Shown here one piece after another: positions 35,006-45,500 of a stretch of DNA of 64,000 nt. Position numbers and translations under genes: made by a program. The stretch's first letter is position 1; each line of letters begins with the position of its first letter. Where the stretch lies: assembly GCF_007971525.1 (NCBI RefSeq), contig NZ_CP042437.1:5518001-5582000 (forward strand), given 5' to 3'. The stretch is from Mucilaginibacter ginsenosidivorax (GTDB lineage Bacteria; Bacteroidota; Bacteroidia; Sphingobacteriales; Sphingobacteriaceae). Under the pieces are notes generated by a model that saw only the letters and a program-made list of their open reading frames with translations, had not been told where the DNA came from and ran no database searches.

Positions 35006-35566
35006 TTATTTTACGCGCTCGATGTATTCGCCGGTGCGGGTATCAACTTTTACTTTATCGCCCTGGTTGATGAATAGTGGCACTTTTATTTCAACGCCAT
35101 TTTCGGTAGTTGCTGCCTTTAATGCACCAGAGGATGTATCGCCTTTAACGGCCGGCTCAGAGTAGGTAATCTCCAGCTCAACAAAGTTGGGTGCCTGGGC
35201 CATAATGGGTTCTTCACTTTCAACAGAAACGATCACATTCATCCCCTCTTTTAAAAACCTTGCCGATGGGCCAAATAACGATTTTGGGATGCTTAGCTGA
35301 TCATAGGTGGTATTATCCATAATCACCATATAATCGCCTTCTTCGTACAGGTATTGGTAATCATTGGTTTCTACACGGCAAATTTCAACCTGTTCGTCGG
35401 TTGCCAAACGGGCCTCTACAATTTTTCCGGTTTTTATGTTGCGAAATTTATCTAAGTAGAAAGCTCCGCCTTTACCGGGTGTACGATGCAGTACTTCGGT
35501 AACTGTTACCAATTCGCCGTTGTAGCGTAAAATGTTTCCTACTTTAATTTCAGATGCCTTTGCCAT
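35006..35566 (-). CDS. efp: Translation elongation factor P
   Basis: Relieves ribosome stalling at polyproline stretches. The 186-residue length and three-OB-like layout are standard. The N-terminal domain carries the loop RTPGKGGAF with Lys32 at its tip, the position modified in some lineages. The middle domain YEEGDYMVIMDNTTYDQLSI and the C-terminal FINQGDKVKVDTRTGEYIERV are typical. Neither EpmA/EpmB nor EarP genes lie nearby. The gene stands alone, with a strong terminator. Confidence 0.96.
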   Translation of the reverse strand: MAKASEIKVGNILRYNGELVTVTEVLHRTPGKGGAFYLDKFRNIKTGKIVEARLATDEQVEICRVETNDYQYLYEEGDYMVIMDNTTYDQLSIPKSLFGPSARFLKEGMNVIVSVESEEPIMAQAPNFVELEITYSEPAVKGDTSSGALKAATTENGVEIKVPLFINQGDKVKVDTRTGEYIERVK

Positions 35567-35676
35567 GAAAATATAATTATAAAATTTGTGCGCAAAGATA
35601 TACGCTTTTTTGAGTATTACGTACTTGAGCCCCCTCTAAATCTCCCCCGGCAGGGGAGACTTACCTGTAAGCCTGA

Positions 35677-36489
35677 TTATTTAACCACAATGGTTTTGCT
35701 TTGGGTGGTATGGGCGCTAAAATAGCCCAAAACTGTTGGCTTAATATTGCTCGGCGGATCGGCAGGGGTAACGCCGCCGCCGGGGCCGTTGTCGCCTTGC
35801 TGCATCAGGGTAAACCAGTAGGTATAAACGGGCTTATCTATACACTGCATTTCGACGGTTACGGTATCACCGGCATAGATTCCAAAATCCCGGTCGCTGT
35901 TGTTATCGGTGCGCAAATCGATGCTAACGGTACGGCCATCGTTAAAATCGTCATTAAAGGCATAAATTAGTTTAACTTGTACCTTGTTTACAAACATTAC
36001 AAAACGATACTGGTTAACAGCGCCTGCAGGGTCATGGTAGTGAACGGTAATATTCTTTTTGTGCTTACTGCTATTAAACTCATCGTCTTTCGAGGTCAGC
36101 GAATCTAACGCAATTGGTGCGGGCATAGCCGAAGTGGCCGTATAAGTTTTTGCGCCCGTTGTTACCGTCATGGTGTAGGAGGTTCCGGGTATGCCCGAAA
36201 GTGTATTGGCCGTGTAGGTGCCCGGGGTAACTTCTGTAAACGCGTAGTTTTTGCCGGCCTGGTCGGTTACGACAACGGTAGCCCCCGTAACCGGCGGATA
36301 AGTATTGGTGTTTGAAAAGGGTACATTTTGGCTCAGTTTTATAGTTTGAGGCCCGGTTGCGTTGGTAATATTGCCTTCAATAACCAGTTTGCCCGTATTG
36401 TTGCCCAGGTTAAGATCAATAACTTTGGTACACGAGTAAAGGAGCGGTAAGGCAAGTAACAATATGATATGGAGTTTGAATGTTTTCAT
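35677..36489 (-). CDS. DUF4249 lipoprotein partner of a TonB-dependent receptor
   Basis: A 270-residue lipoprotein. The signal peptide ends at LLYSC with Cys20 as lipidation site. The mature protein starts as an immunoglobulin-like or transthyretin-like domain with KLVIEGNITN and ATVVVTDQAGKNY, typical of DUF4249. It starts five bases after the stop of the TonB receptor. Such pairs are common in Bacteroidetes and are thought to act like SusC/SusD, with the DUF4249 protein as a surface partner. The ligand is unknown. Confidence 0.85.
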   Translation of the reverse strand: MKTFKLHIILLLALPLLYSCTKVIDLNLGNNTGKLVIEGNITNATGPQTIKLSQNVPFSNTNTYPPVTGATVVVTDQAGKNYAFTEVTPGTYTANTLSGIPGTSYTMTVTTGAKTYTATSAMPAPIALDSLTSKDDEFNSSKHKKNITVHYHDPAGAVNQYRFVMFVNKVQVKLIYAFNDDFNDGRTVSIDLRTDNNSDRDFGIYAGDTVTVEMQCIDKPVYTYWFTLMQQGDNGPGGGVTPADPPSNIKPTVLGYFSAHTTQSKTIVVK

Positions 36490-36494
36490 GAGGC

Positions 36495-38819
36495 TTAAAA
36501 TTTAAAGTTCCAGGTAATTGATGGTATCTGGGTGGCAAAAATGCTGGTCTCGGCAGCCTCGGTTGTGTTGGGGCTGGTTTTGCTGTCGCGGAAGGTAATG
36601 CTATATGGGTCGCGATGTGCATACACGTTGTATATACTAAATGTCCAGCTGGAGTGGTATCTTTTGTGCTGCTTGCCTTCTAACGTAGCGCCAATGTCAA
36701 GCCTGTTGTTTGCCGGTTTACGATAGCCGTTACGTTCCGAGTAGGAGAAAGTGGTAAGCCCGCCAACATTGTATTTGCCTGTTGGGTAAGTAACGGCGCT
36801 ACCGGTTTGATAAATGAACGAGCTTGAAAAAGATAACCGTTTGGTAAGCTGGTAAATGCCAACCACCGATAGGTCGTGCGTACGGTCTTGCCTTGATGGG
36901 TAGTAACGTCCATTGTTGATAGCCGCAAATTTATTCTCCGTACGTGATAGGGTATAACCTATCCAGCCATTAAACCTGCCATATTTTTTTTTCAAAAACA
37001 GCTCAATACCATAAGCCCTGCCCGAGCCGTAGGTGAGCAGTGATTCCACATCCTGGTTGGCTATCAGCTGCGCACCATCTTTATAGTCAATTTGGTTTTG
37101 CAGCCATTTGTAATAGGCTTCGGCCGAAAATTCAAACAGGTTATCCTTGAAATTGCGGAACCATCCGGCTGATACCTGGTCGGCAATTTCGGGTTTAATA
37201 TTGTTGCTGCTCATCACATAAAGGTCGGTTGGCGAACTGGTGGTAGAGTTGGTAAGCAGGTGTATGTTTTGCGTGTTACGGTTATAGGATACTTTAACGG
37301 AACTGGCATCATTTAACTGGTAACCGGCAGATAGCCTTGGCTCCAGGTTAAGGTAACTTTTAACGGTTGAACCAGAGCCGTATCTCGTAGAATCGGCAGC
37401 CTTGCCTGTGGCATCATATGACTTAAACGTGCCAGGGCCAATGAGAGAAAATGAGCTGAGCCTTATTCCATACAATATGCTTAGTTTGTCGCTAACTTTC
37501 CAATCATCGCTGAGGTAGGCGGAGTTTTCATAGCCAAAACGCTTTTCGATGCTTTTGGAGTTGAAGCTGGACGAAGCATCGGTAGTGATATCGCCGGGAG
37601 CTATGCTGTGGTGCAATATGTTAATGCCGAATTTAAGCCGGTGCTCATTATTAACCGCGTATTGCAGGTCTTCTTTTAAATTAAAGTCGGTGATTTGCGA
37701 GGTGGCCTTAAAGCTGTTATCGCTCAAAAAACTCTCGATGGCATAGTTATAATTGCTAAAAACTACCGAAGTATTAGAAAATAGCTTACTGCTAAAAATA
37801 TGGTTAAACCTTACGGTGCCTGTGGCATTGCCCCAGTTGGTGCCAAAAAGGTTTTTAAGCCCCAATACATCTTTACCAAAATAGCCCGACAGGAAAATCG
37901 TATTATGGTCGTCAAAATGGTAATTGGCCTTGGCGTTAAGATCATAAAAGTAAAGCTTGCTGCCTTTGATGGTCGAATCTTTGGAGGCCTTTAAAAAGAA
38001 ATCGATATAAGTTCGCCTGGCGCTTATCATGAATGATCCTTTATCCTTAACAAGTGGCCCCTCTACTTTAAGCCTTGATGCGATAAGGCCCAGGCCGCCC
38101 TGAACCGTAAAATCTTTATTATTACCATCATTCATCTTGATATCAAGTACCGATGATAGGCGGCCACCGTATTCGGAAGGCATACCTCCTTTGTACAGGC
38201 TTACATCTTTTATGGCATCGGAGTTAAAGGTGGAGAAGAAACCAAACAAATGCGATGCGTTGTATACAGTAGCCTCATCAAGCATGATCAGGTTTTGATC
38301 TGAGGCACCACCCCGCACATAGAAGCCCGAGTTTCCCTCGCCACCCGATTTTACGCCCGGCATCAGGGTTATTGTTTTTAAAATGTCCTTTTCGCCCAAT
38401 ACTACCGGCACCTGGTTAATCTGGGTCATGTTTAATCGTTCAACCCCCATTTGTGGCGAAGCTATCTGGTCGTTATTGGGCCGGTTGGCGTTGATAACCA
38501 CTTCCTGCAGTTGGCTTTTGGGTGACAGTGAAATGCTGATAGGCAAATCATGCTGAAGCGAAACCTGTTTTATGATGGTTTCATAACCTATGTAGCTAAA
38601 AAGCAAGGTATATGAGCCATCGGGTACAGCCAGGGAGTAGAAGCCATAATTGTTGGTGGCCGTGCCCACAGAGGACAACTCTTTAACCCTTACAGATGCG
38701 CCAATAAGTGTTTCGCCGGTTGCAGCATCTTTGATGGTGCCGCTGATGATATGCCTTTTTTGAGCAAAAGCCGATAAGGCGAATAATGAAAATAGAAAAA
38801 CAAGTAGTGATTTGGTCAT
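36495..38819 (-). CDS. TonB-dependent outer-membrane receptor
   Basis: A 774-residue receptor. The signal peptide ends SAFAQ (about residue 20). A carboxypeptidase-regulatory-like domain follows (about 24-105; GTIKDAATGETLIGASVRV). The plug (about 125-235) includes YVRGGASDQNLIMLD. A beta-barrel of about 500 residues ends in aromatic F at the C-terminus (TWNFKF). It is upstream of the DUF4249 lipoprotein in one operon. A conspicuous set of phased T-tracts lies about 240-320 bases upstream. The ligand (iron chelate, peptide or other) is not evident. Confidence 0.92.
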   Translation of the reverse strand: MTKSLLVFLFSLFALSAFAQKRHIISGTIKDAATGETLIGASVRVKELSSVGTATNNYGFYSLAVPDGSYTLLFSYIGYETIIKQVSLQHDLPISISLSPKSQLQEVVINANRPNNDQIASPQMGVERLNMTQINQVPVVLGEKDILKTITLMPGVKSGGEGNSGFYVRGGASDQNLIMLDEATVYNASHLFGFFSTFNSDAIKDVSLYKGGMPSEYGGRLSSVLDIKMNDGNNKDFTVQGGLGLIASRLKVEGPLVKDKGSFMISARRTYIDFFLKASKDSTIKGSKLYFYDLNAKANYHFDDHNTIFLSGYFGKDVLGLKNLFGTNWGNATGTVRFNHIFSSKLFSNTSVVFSNYNYAIESFLSDNSFKATSQITDFNLKEDLQYAVNNEHRLKFGINILHHSIAPGDITTDASSSFNSKSIEKRFGYENSAYLSDDWKVSDKLSILYGIRLSSFSLIGPGTFKSYDATGKAADSTRYGSGSTVKSYLNLEPRLSAGYQLNDASSVKVSYNRNTQNIHLLTNSTTSSPTDLYVMSSNNIKPEIADQVSAGWFRNFKDNLFEFSAEAYYKWLQNQIDYKDGAQLIANQDVESLLTYGSGRAYGIELFLKKKYGRFNGWIGYTLSRTENKFAAINNGRYYPSRQDRTHDLSVVGIYQLTKRLSFSSSFIYQTGSAVTYPTGKYNVGGLTTFSYSERNGYRKPANNRLDIGATLEGKQHKRYHSSWTFSIYNVYAHRDPYSITFRDSKTSPNTTEAAETSIFATQIPSITWNFKF

Positions 38820-39056
38820 TTAAAATGTTTTAAACAGGTTACCCCGGGGTTGCCGGCAACAGGTTGTTTGCGGAATTCCGATCAAAAAACAAGCGCTGCT
38901 ATCTGCCCTTTAAGACGACCGGAAAGCCAAAACATTTCATGAATTTGTAAAAAAAAATACGGGTCTGCTTATCTCGCTGTTTTCCAGCTAATTGATTGGC
39001 TGCCCCGGTGCTATAATAAGATAACACGTCGGCTTATGATGTTGTACACGGTTGGT

Positions 39057-39142
39057 ATACTTTTGCGCTACTTTTGTTATCTTTTTACACACTTTTGCAA
39101 TACTTTTAATCACTTTTGCTACACCAATTAAAACTATTTTTA
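39057..39142. promoter_or_regulatory. Helically phased T-tracts (likely curved DNA)
   Basis: CTTTT units begin at 39060, 39071, 39081, 39092, 39103 and 39113, with spacings of 11, 10, 11, 11 and 10 bases; four are ACTTTTG. A further CTATTTTT begins at 39134, two turns further. Short T-tracts repeated each helical turn produce intrinsic DNA bending. The set lies about 240-320 bases upstream of the TonB receptor start. Confidence 0.75.
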
Positions 39143-39561
39143 CACTCAAGTTATTGTAAATAAGTGTATTGTGTGTTTTTATTGGGGATTGGGCTTTTTT
39201 GTGTAAAATCCCGGAATGGAAAAGCGGGCCATTTTTTGTTTCGATACAAGATACTGAAAATTTGGCAAATTACCGGCAAAAATTGAAATGATAAATACGA
39301 GTGGATACCAATAGAGCTGACAACAGCTATCCGGCGCAGTGCCCATTGCCGGTTCAAACCCGAACTGCCAACCACGAGTGCTTACGCGGAACTCCCCAAC
39401 CGTGTCGTTATTACACAATAGTAGTAGAAGTATTTCTACAAACTATTAAGAAAGTAAAAATAAAGTGCCGTTTTATTTATTTTAATTAAGATGTAACCAT
39501 TGGTACTGTTATTGAGTATAAATTAATATCCTTCTCAAAGGATTGTTTTTCATAGGTAGAT

Positions 39562-39606
39562 GTAGGGCCGATCAAAAAACTGCGAGAGTTTTTCGGCCCT
39601 TTTTTA
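39562..39606 (+). terminator. Orphan intrinsic terminator (candidate small RNA 3' end)
   Basis: gggccga pairs with tcggccc, with a second stem aaaaact/agttttt inside, followed by six T residues. It points forward but no gene precedes it on this strand, and the next protein-coding gene upstream is over 3.5 kb away on the same strand. A small transcript could begin in 39490-39560 (inference). Confidence 0.75.
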
Positions 39607-39713
39607 TGAAATAAGGTTTTTAAGGCGCTGCCTGAAAATTAAAAAAGAGTTTCATTGCTTAGTACATACCCATAATCTGTTTAATATTTACACAAACATT
39701 GGCTTTGAACGCT

Positions 39714-39897
39714 GGCTAAGACTCACCCGGCGAGGCTACGCCCGCCACCCTCTCTTCGGCTTCGCCGGAAAGAGGGGCTTGAAAATTTATTGTTTATTTT
39801 TTCTTTATAATATATTGATATTCAATATTCAAGCCCCTCTTTACACCGCAGGTGAAGAGAGGGTGGCGGGCGTAGCCTCGCCGGGTGAGTCTTAGCC
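39714..39897. repeat. Long palindrome with side hairpins, copy 1
   Basis: The 68-base arms, 39714-39781 and 39830-39897, are identical complements over the outer 44 bases and the inner 12. Between these, each arm has its own small hairpin (cggcttcgccg on the left, caccgcaggtg on the right). The arms also contain ggcg-aggctacgcc-cgcc, able to form another side hairpin. The central 48 bases are AT-rich. A related copy lies at 47853-48035. Confidence 0.9.
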
Positions 39898-40037
39898 GCC
39901 ATGCGATATACGTCATTTCTCCCCTTCAGACTTTCGCGAAATTTTACCTCTCAGTATTACAGGCTTTTATTCTTGAATGTCATGCCTCCTTCAGCGTTTT
40001 GGCAAAATTTACCAAAAAGTAATTGCCCGTTTTCCCT

Positions 40038-40745
40038 TTAACTATTTGACTGAATCAACGCCGTTACAGCCGCCCGGTAAGCCTCGCCTATGGGGATCTC
40101 TTTTTCATCAATGATTACAGCTGTTTTATTAATGGCCTCAATTTTTTGCGTGTTAATAAAAAATGATTTGTGAATGCGCATAAAATGCGATGGCCATTTT
40201 TGTTCTACATTTTTAAAGCTGAGCCGCACAATGGCCGGCTTTTTATGGCCGGTGAAATATATTTTAACATAATCCCGCAAACCTTCCAGGTACAGCACTT
40301 CGTCAAACGTAATTTTAACAACTGTGTACCCGGCATTTATATAAGTATAGTTTAAGGCGGGCGGGGTCGAAGCGTATTTTAACGCCTTAAGTTCGGCAAG
40401 CTCTTTTGCTTTGTTACAGGCCTGCATAAACCTGTCCAGGGGTACCGGTTTGGTAAGGTAGTCAACCACGTTTAACGCAAAGCCATCTAAAGCATATTGC
40501 TTGTAGGCCGATACAATGATAACCAACGGTTTTTTTATTAAGCTGTTTATAAACTGCAGCCCCGTCATGCCGGGCATTTGTATATCTACAAATATTAAAT
40601 CGATGTCGTTTTCCTGCATGGCTTTATTGGCCGAAAAACCATCGTCGCAGGCTGCCTGCAGATTTAAAAACGGAATTTTACTTATGTTATCGGCAAGTAA
40701 ACTTAAGGCAAGCGGCTCATCATCAATTGCAATACAATTTATCAT
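40038..40745 (-). CDS. LytTR-family response regulator
   Basis: A 235-residue regulator. The receiver domain (1-120) has IDDEP (7-11), phosphoacceptor Asp54 in FVDIQMPGM, and a Lys in YLTKPVPL. The C-terminal LytTR DNA-binding domain (about 135-235) shows EVLYLEGLRDYVKIYF and FMRIHKSFFIN. It overlaps the histidine kinase gene by four bases (ATGA) and is co-transcribed with it. It is divergent from the SusC/SusD pair, a plausible target. Confidence 0.93.
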   Translation of the reverse strand: MINCIAIDDEPLALSLLADNISKIPFLNLQAACDDGFSANKAMQENDIDLIFVDIQMPGMTGLQFINSLIKKPLVIIVSAYKQYALDGFALNVVDYLTKPVPLDRFMQACNKAKELAELKALKYASTPPALNYTYINAGYTVVKITFDEVLYLEGLRDYVKIYFTGHKKPAIVRLSFKNVEQKWPSHFMRIHKSFFINTQKIEAINKTAVIIDEKEIPIGEAYRAAVTALIQSNS

Positions 40746-41806
40746 GCATCTAATTTTAGTATCAGGTTAACCTCAAAGCAATTGTTTTCGCTTTTAATGC
40801 TCAACTGATGTTTGTTTTCATACAACAGGTTTATTCTACGGCTCACGTTAGCTATGCCTATGCCCGACGATTCGTCTTTCGGCCCGGTGTTTAAAGCATT
40901 ATATTTATTGATAACGGTAAAATTTAAAAATCGTTCGTCGGTAACTAACTCAATTATAATACGCGGGTCATCAATGGAACCAACCCCATGTTTAAAGGCA
41001 TTTTCAACAAACGGGATCAACAGCATCGGTTCAATCAGCTGGTTTTTATTCAGGATGGTGAATGAGGTTTCTACCTTAACTTTTTTGCCAAACCGCTGCT
41101 TTTGCAAATCAATATAATGGTTAAGGTATTCCTCTTCAACCTTAATATTTACTTTCTCTTCATCGGTATGGTAAAGCATGTATTTCATTAAGCCCGAAAG
41201 TTTCATCACCGTAGGCTCCAGCTCGGTGCTATTTAACCTTACCAGCGATACGATGTTGTTAAGTACATTAAATATAAAGTGGGGGCTTATTTGCGACCGT
41301 AAGAAAGACAACTCTGTTTTTAATTTCTCTTTATCCTTTTCGCGCAGCTTTTCCTGGTAGTCAAGCAAGCCGTTTATGGTGGTATAGGCCAGGCTTGCCG
41401 CCATGGTGAGTAAAAATGCGGGCAGGCGCAGCCAGCTGGTGCGCAGCAGGCCATAAGGCAGGTCTATCTCCAGCCAGTTATAAATATAATGATATACAAA
41501 CAGGTAAATGGCATAAATTGAAAGTACGGCCAGCACATAGTAAGGGTATTTACCCTTCATGAACAAATGAGGGATAAGAATTAAGCTGTTAAAATAAAAA
41601 GCGGCTATCCAATAAAAGTATCCCGCGTAATCAAGCTTAATAAACCCGCTCATTTCTTTGCCCGTAAATGTGCGGGAAGGCAATACATTGATTGAATGCA
41701 TGATGTATGGTAACGCCATCAGAACAAGCCAAACGCATACGTGCGCCCAAATCCTGAATTTTTTATTGTACAAATTCAAACCTATTATATTGTTTTTATC
41801 ATGCAT
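40742..41806 (-). CDS. LytS-like sensor histidine kinase
   Basis: A 354-residue kinase of the His_kinase (PF06580) family. Four hydrophobic segments lie at about 20-38, 62-80, 88-106 and 128-146. A coiled-coil (150-170) precedes the phosphoacceptor region FLRSQISPHFIFNVLNN, with His176. The C-terminal ATPase domain has LIPFVENAFKHG and the GIGIANVSRRI motif. No extracellular sensor domain is present, so the signal probably enters via the membrane helices. It is coupled to the LytTR regulator and divergent from susC. Confidence 0.92.
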   Translation of the reverse strand: MHDKNNIIGLNLYNKKFRIWAHVCVWLVLMALPYIMHSINVLPSRTFTGKEMSGFIKLDYAGYFYWIAAFYFNSLILIPHLFMKGKYPYYVLAVLSIYAIYLFVYHYIYNWLEIDLPYGLLRTSWLRLPAFLLTMAASLAYTTINGLLDYQEKLREKDKEKLKTELSFLRSQISPHFIFNVLNNIVSLVRLNSTELEPTVMKLSGLMKYMLYHTDEEKVNIKVEEEYLNHYIDLQKQRFGKKVKVETSFTILNKNQLIEPMLLIPFVENAFKHGVGSIDDPRIIIELVTDERFLNFTVINKYNALNTGPKDESSGIGIANVSRRINLLYENKHQLSIKSENNCFEVNLILKLDA

Positions 41807-42592
41807 GGCTAAAGTACATTTATAAAAGGTTTAATGAAATTATATACATAAATGCAGTATTATTTTTACAATACAAATAGTAACAAACAGGACACAATCG
41901 ATTGTTTATGTTTAAACACGTGATTGCCTGGCTGGTACGTACCCGCTCATTGTGAAATGTTCGCACAATTGCTGTTGTTAAAAAAAATGTCCAGATTTTA
42001 TACGTGAAACTGGTTTTAAATTGGTTTTTTGGTAGTTTTTTAAACTCTTGCTAATATATAATATCCCCGCAAGTTCTGGTATCCCTGCGCCCCCAAAAGC
42101 AAAAATATTTTTGTCGCATTGTTTACCTGTTTGGTCTTACAATAAGTATGTTTTGTCGCTTTATTAAAATCTATAATTCTATTATTTTATTATTTGTGAA
42201 CAATTATAATAAACCGGGGCATTTACCTGGGGCGCGCAGATCGTGTGGCCTCTTTTACATAAGTAAACATTTTTAACAGGCGCCTTTTGTGCTCCTGGTG
42301 ATCGGGATAAGGAATTAGCGATACAGGTGTATTGATGAACTGATTTTACGGTTTTGCGCTGCTAAAAATGTAAATCAGCAAAGTCGATAACACCGGTATC
42401 TGAAGAGCTTAAATGATTTAGTAAACGTGTCATTTGAGAATTAGTTGATCAATATCACTTGAGAAATGATATTGGATTTGCGTTCCGGGGTGAGATCCGG
42501 AACGCACTATTTAACAGCTGATTAAGAGGTGATTACGTGTTCTGTTTGCAATCAATAAATAACCAAATATATATCAATTAAATCTCAAATTC
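41807..42592. other. Long intergenic region with susC leader
   Basis: A 786-base region between the divergent kinase and susC genes, with no open frame of note. It must hold both promoters, and the last 145 bases contain two hairpins listed separately. A weak ATTGTG/CACAAT inverted repeat lies near 41951-41976. No clear -7 TAnnTTTG could be assigned with confidence. Confidence 0.5.
42451..42506 (+). promoter_or_regulatory. Two consecutive hairpins in the susC 5' leader
   Basis: The first is AATATCA/TGATATT (42451-42457 and 42467-42473), a perfect 7-bp stem. The second is tgcgttccgg/ccggaacgca (42479-42488 and 42497-42506), a perfect 10-bp stem with an 8-base loop. They end 86 bases before the susC ATG and lack a T-run. 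TTGAGAA occurs twice nearby, at about 42434 and 42459. They may be regulator sites or RNA leader structures. Confidence 0.6.
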
Positions 42593-45500
42593 ATGTTTAA
42601 AAGTTTACTCCTAAAAGGGAGATTCCTGGGTGTGCTGTTATGCTGCCTGGTATCTTCGGTGGTAGTTACTGCCCAAACAAAGTACAAGGGGAAAGTTATC
42701 GCCAGCGATGACAAATTACCCATTATTGGTGCATCGGTACGGGTAAAAGGCGCCGCGACAGGTGCAATTACCGATGTTAACGGCGATTTTACCCTCTCGT
42801 TAAGTCCGGGTAATACACTGGTCATATCCTATATAGGCTATGTTACCAAAGAAATAACCGTTGGCACCGATGTTAATTTAAACATCACCCTGGTTGCCGG
42901 TAACAATACCTTAAACGAAGTGGTGGTAACCGGTTACGGCAGCCAGCGGAAAAAAGACCTGGTAGGTGCGGTAGCCGTTGTTGATATAGCCGCCGCCAAC
43001 AGGCAGCCAACATCATCGGTAGAGAACCAGTTGCAGGGCCAGGCAGCGGGTGTTACCGTTATTGCATCGGGACAACCGGGCGAAAACCCTTCGGTAAAAA
43101 TTCGTGGTGCCAATACATTTGGCAACAACCAGCCGCTATATGTTGTTGATGGTGTACCCACTACAAACGTAAGCGACATTAACCCCAATGATGTGGCCAG
43201 TATGCAGGTATTAAAAGATGCAAGTTCGGCATCAATATACGGCGCGCGCGCTGCTAATGGTGTAATTGTTATTACCACCAAAAAAGGTACCGGTAAGGTA
43301 AGTGTATCATATGATGCGTATTACGGTACGCAGGTACCCAAAGGAGGCAACGTGTTTAACCTGTTAAATCCGCAGGAAATGACCAGCCTGAGAACGCTGG
43401 CCATTCAAAATACCGCTGCTTTAAAAGGAATACCGGTTGATTTAAGCAGCAACCTGTATGGCCCCAATGGCAATGTATTGCCCGATTACATTAGTGCAGG
43501 CAGTACAGGCCCTTATGGCGTACATGACGGCGACCCGGCTGTCGATCCATCAAAGTATAACGTTAACCCGTTTTACACCTCCGGCGATCCATCGGGCTTT
43601 TACCGTATTACAAAGGCCAACAAAGCAGGTACCGACTGGTATCATGAAATATTTAAATCGGCCCCTATACAAAGCCATAACCTGGCTTTAAGCGGCAGTT
43701 CAGATTTGGCTACCTACTTGTTCTCCATGAACTATTACAACCAAAAGGGTACCCTGATAGATACTTATGATAAGCGTTATACCGTAAGGGCAAATACCAG
43801 CTTTAATGTATCTAAACACATCAGGGTAGGCGAAAACTTATCCTACTCGGTAACAGAAAATCCGCTGATCAATGAAAATGACGAGGGTTCTGGTATTGGT
43901 ATGGCTTTCCGCGAGCAGCCTATAATTCCTGTATATGATATTGCAGGTAACTATGCCGGCTCAAATACGGCAAACTTAGGTAACGCCCGTAACCCGGTGG
44001 CTGTGCAGCAGCGTACCGGCAATAATTACGGAGCTTATAACAGGCTGTTTGGTAATGCCTTTGCCGAGGTTGATTTCCTGAAATACTTTACCTTACGCAC
44101 CCAGTTTGGTGGCGAGTATTATTCTGACTATAACCACAGCTTTACTTACCCGGAATATGAGAACTCCGAAAACAACACCACAAACTCATACTCCGAGAAC
44201 TCATTTAACGGGTACAATTACACCTGGACAAATACTTTAACCTATCACCAAACCATTCGTAAACACGATATTAAATTATTGGTAGGTACAGAGAATTACA
44301 AAAACAGGTACGAAACCTTAGGCGCTACCAATACCGGCTACTTTACCTTTGATAAAAATTATACCACTATTACAACAGGTACCGGTACGCCAACTGCTTA
44401 TAGCACCATTGAGAGAGATAAGCTGCAGTCGCTTATTGCGCGTTTAGATTATACTTTTAACGATGAGTTCCTGTTAAATGCTACGCTTCGCCGCGATGGT
44501 TCATCAAGGTTTTTAACTTACCAATATGGCTGGTTTCCGGCAGTAAGTGCCGGCTGGCGCATATCGCAGGAAAGTTTCCTGAAAAAAGCAACGTGGATAA
44601 ACGATTTGAAGATCCGTGGCGGATACGGTGTAATGGGTAACCAGATCAATGTCGATCCATCCAACGCCTTTACCACATTTGGCGCAATCAAAACCAATTC
44701 ATACTATGATATTGCCGGTACATCAACCAGTACAGTTGCCGGTTTTACCCAAACCAGGATAGGTAACCCCGATGCTAAATGGGAGCTTGATAAAAACTTA
44801 AATATTGGTTTTGATGGCTCGTTTTTTAACCAGAAATGGGATATATCTGCCGATTATTACAAAAAGATTATTACCGGCTTATTATTCAATCCAAACCTGC
44901 CGGGTACTGCAGGCTCGGCCACAGCGCCATACAGCAACGTAGGTGCTATGAATAATACGGGTTTGGATATCGCCATCGGCACGCATCAAACCCTGGGGCA
45001 TGACCTGAAAATGAACGCTTCGTTAACCTTTACTACTTATCATAACGTTATTAAAGCCGTTACCGTAGGGCAACCTTACTTTGACCAAAACTCAGGCCGT
45101 TTTAATGGTAGTTCCATTATTCGTAACCAGGTAGGTGGCCCGGTGGGTGGTTTCTTTGGTTACAAAACTGATGGTTTCTGGAATTCACAGGCCGAAATTG
45201 ATGCCGCCAATGCAAAAGCAGGGGGAACCTATCAAACCGATGCCGCTGTTGGTCGTTTTAAATATGCCGATATAAATGGCGATGGTAAAGTAGATGCCAA
45301 AGACCGTACATTGCTTGGAAACCCTAACCCTAAATTTACCGGCGGTTTCAACCTCGATTTTACCTACAAAAACTTCGATCTGAACATGTTCTGGTATGGC
45401 TCATACGGCAACAAGATTTGGAATGACGTAAGATGGTGGACAGATTTTTACGCCAATTTTGCGGGTGCAAAAAGCAAAACAGCTTTGTATGATTCATGGA

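Larger units (their letters stand above)
38820..40037. other. Long gene-free region upstream of the TonB receptor
   Basis: About 1.2 kb without a convincing gene. It holds, in order, the expected receptor promoter (38820-39050), phased T-tracts (39060-39141), a possible unannotated transcript ending at a terminator (39562-39606), and a 184-bp palindrome with side hairpins (39714-39897). A 62-codon frame at 39301-39489 has no gene-like features. The GGTTCAAACCC string near 39352 resembles a tRNA T-arm but no tRNA folds around it. Confidence 0.6.

Noticed and set aside
39340..39370. GGTTCAAACCC string resembling a tRNA T-arm
   Set aside because: Flanking bases do not pair into a T-arm stem and no other tRNA arms are present.
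39301..39489. 62-codon frame in the long gap upstream of the TonB receptor
   Set aside because: Composition is not protein-like and no homology or start signal is evident.
38820..40037. CRISPR array in the region with regularly spaced ACTTTTG units
   Set aside because: The repeat is 5-7 bases with 10-11-base period and no spacers, so it is a helical-phase pattern, not CRISPR.
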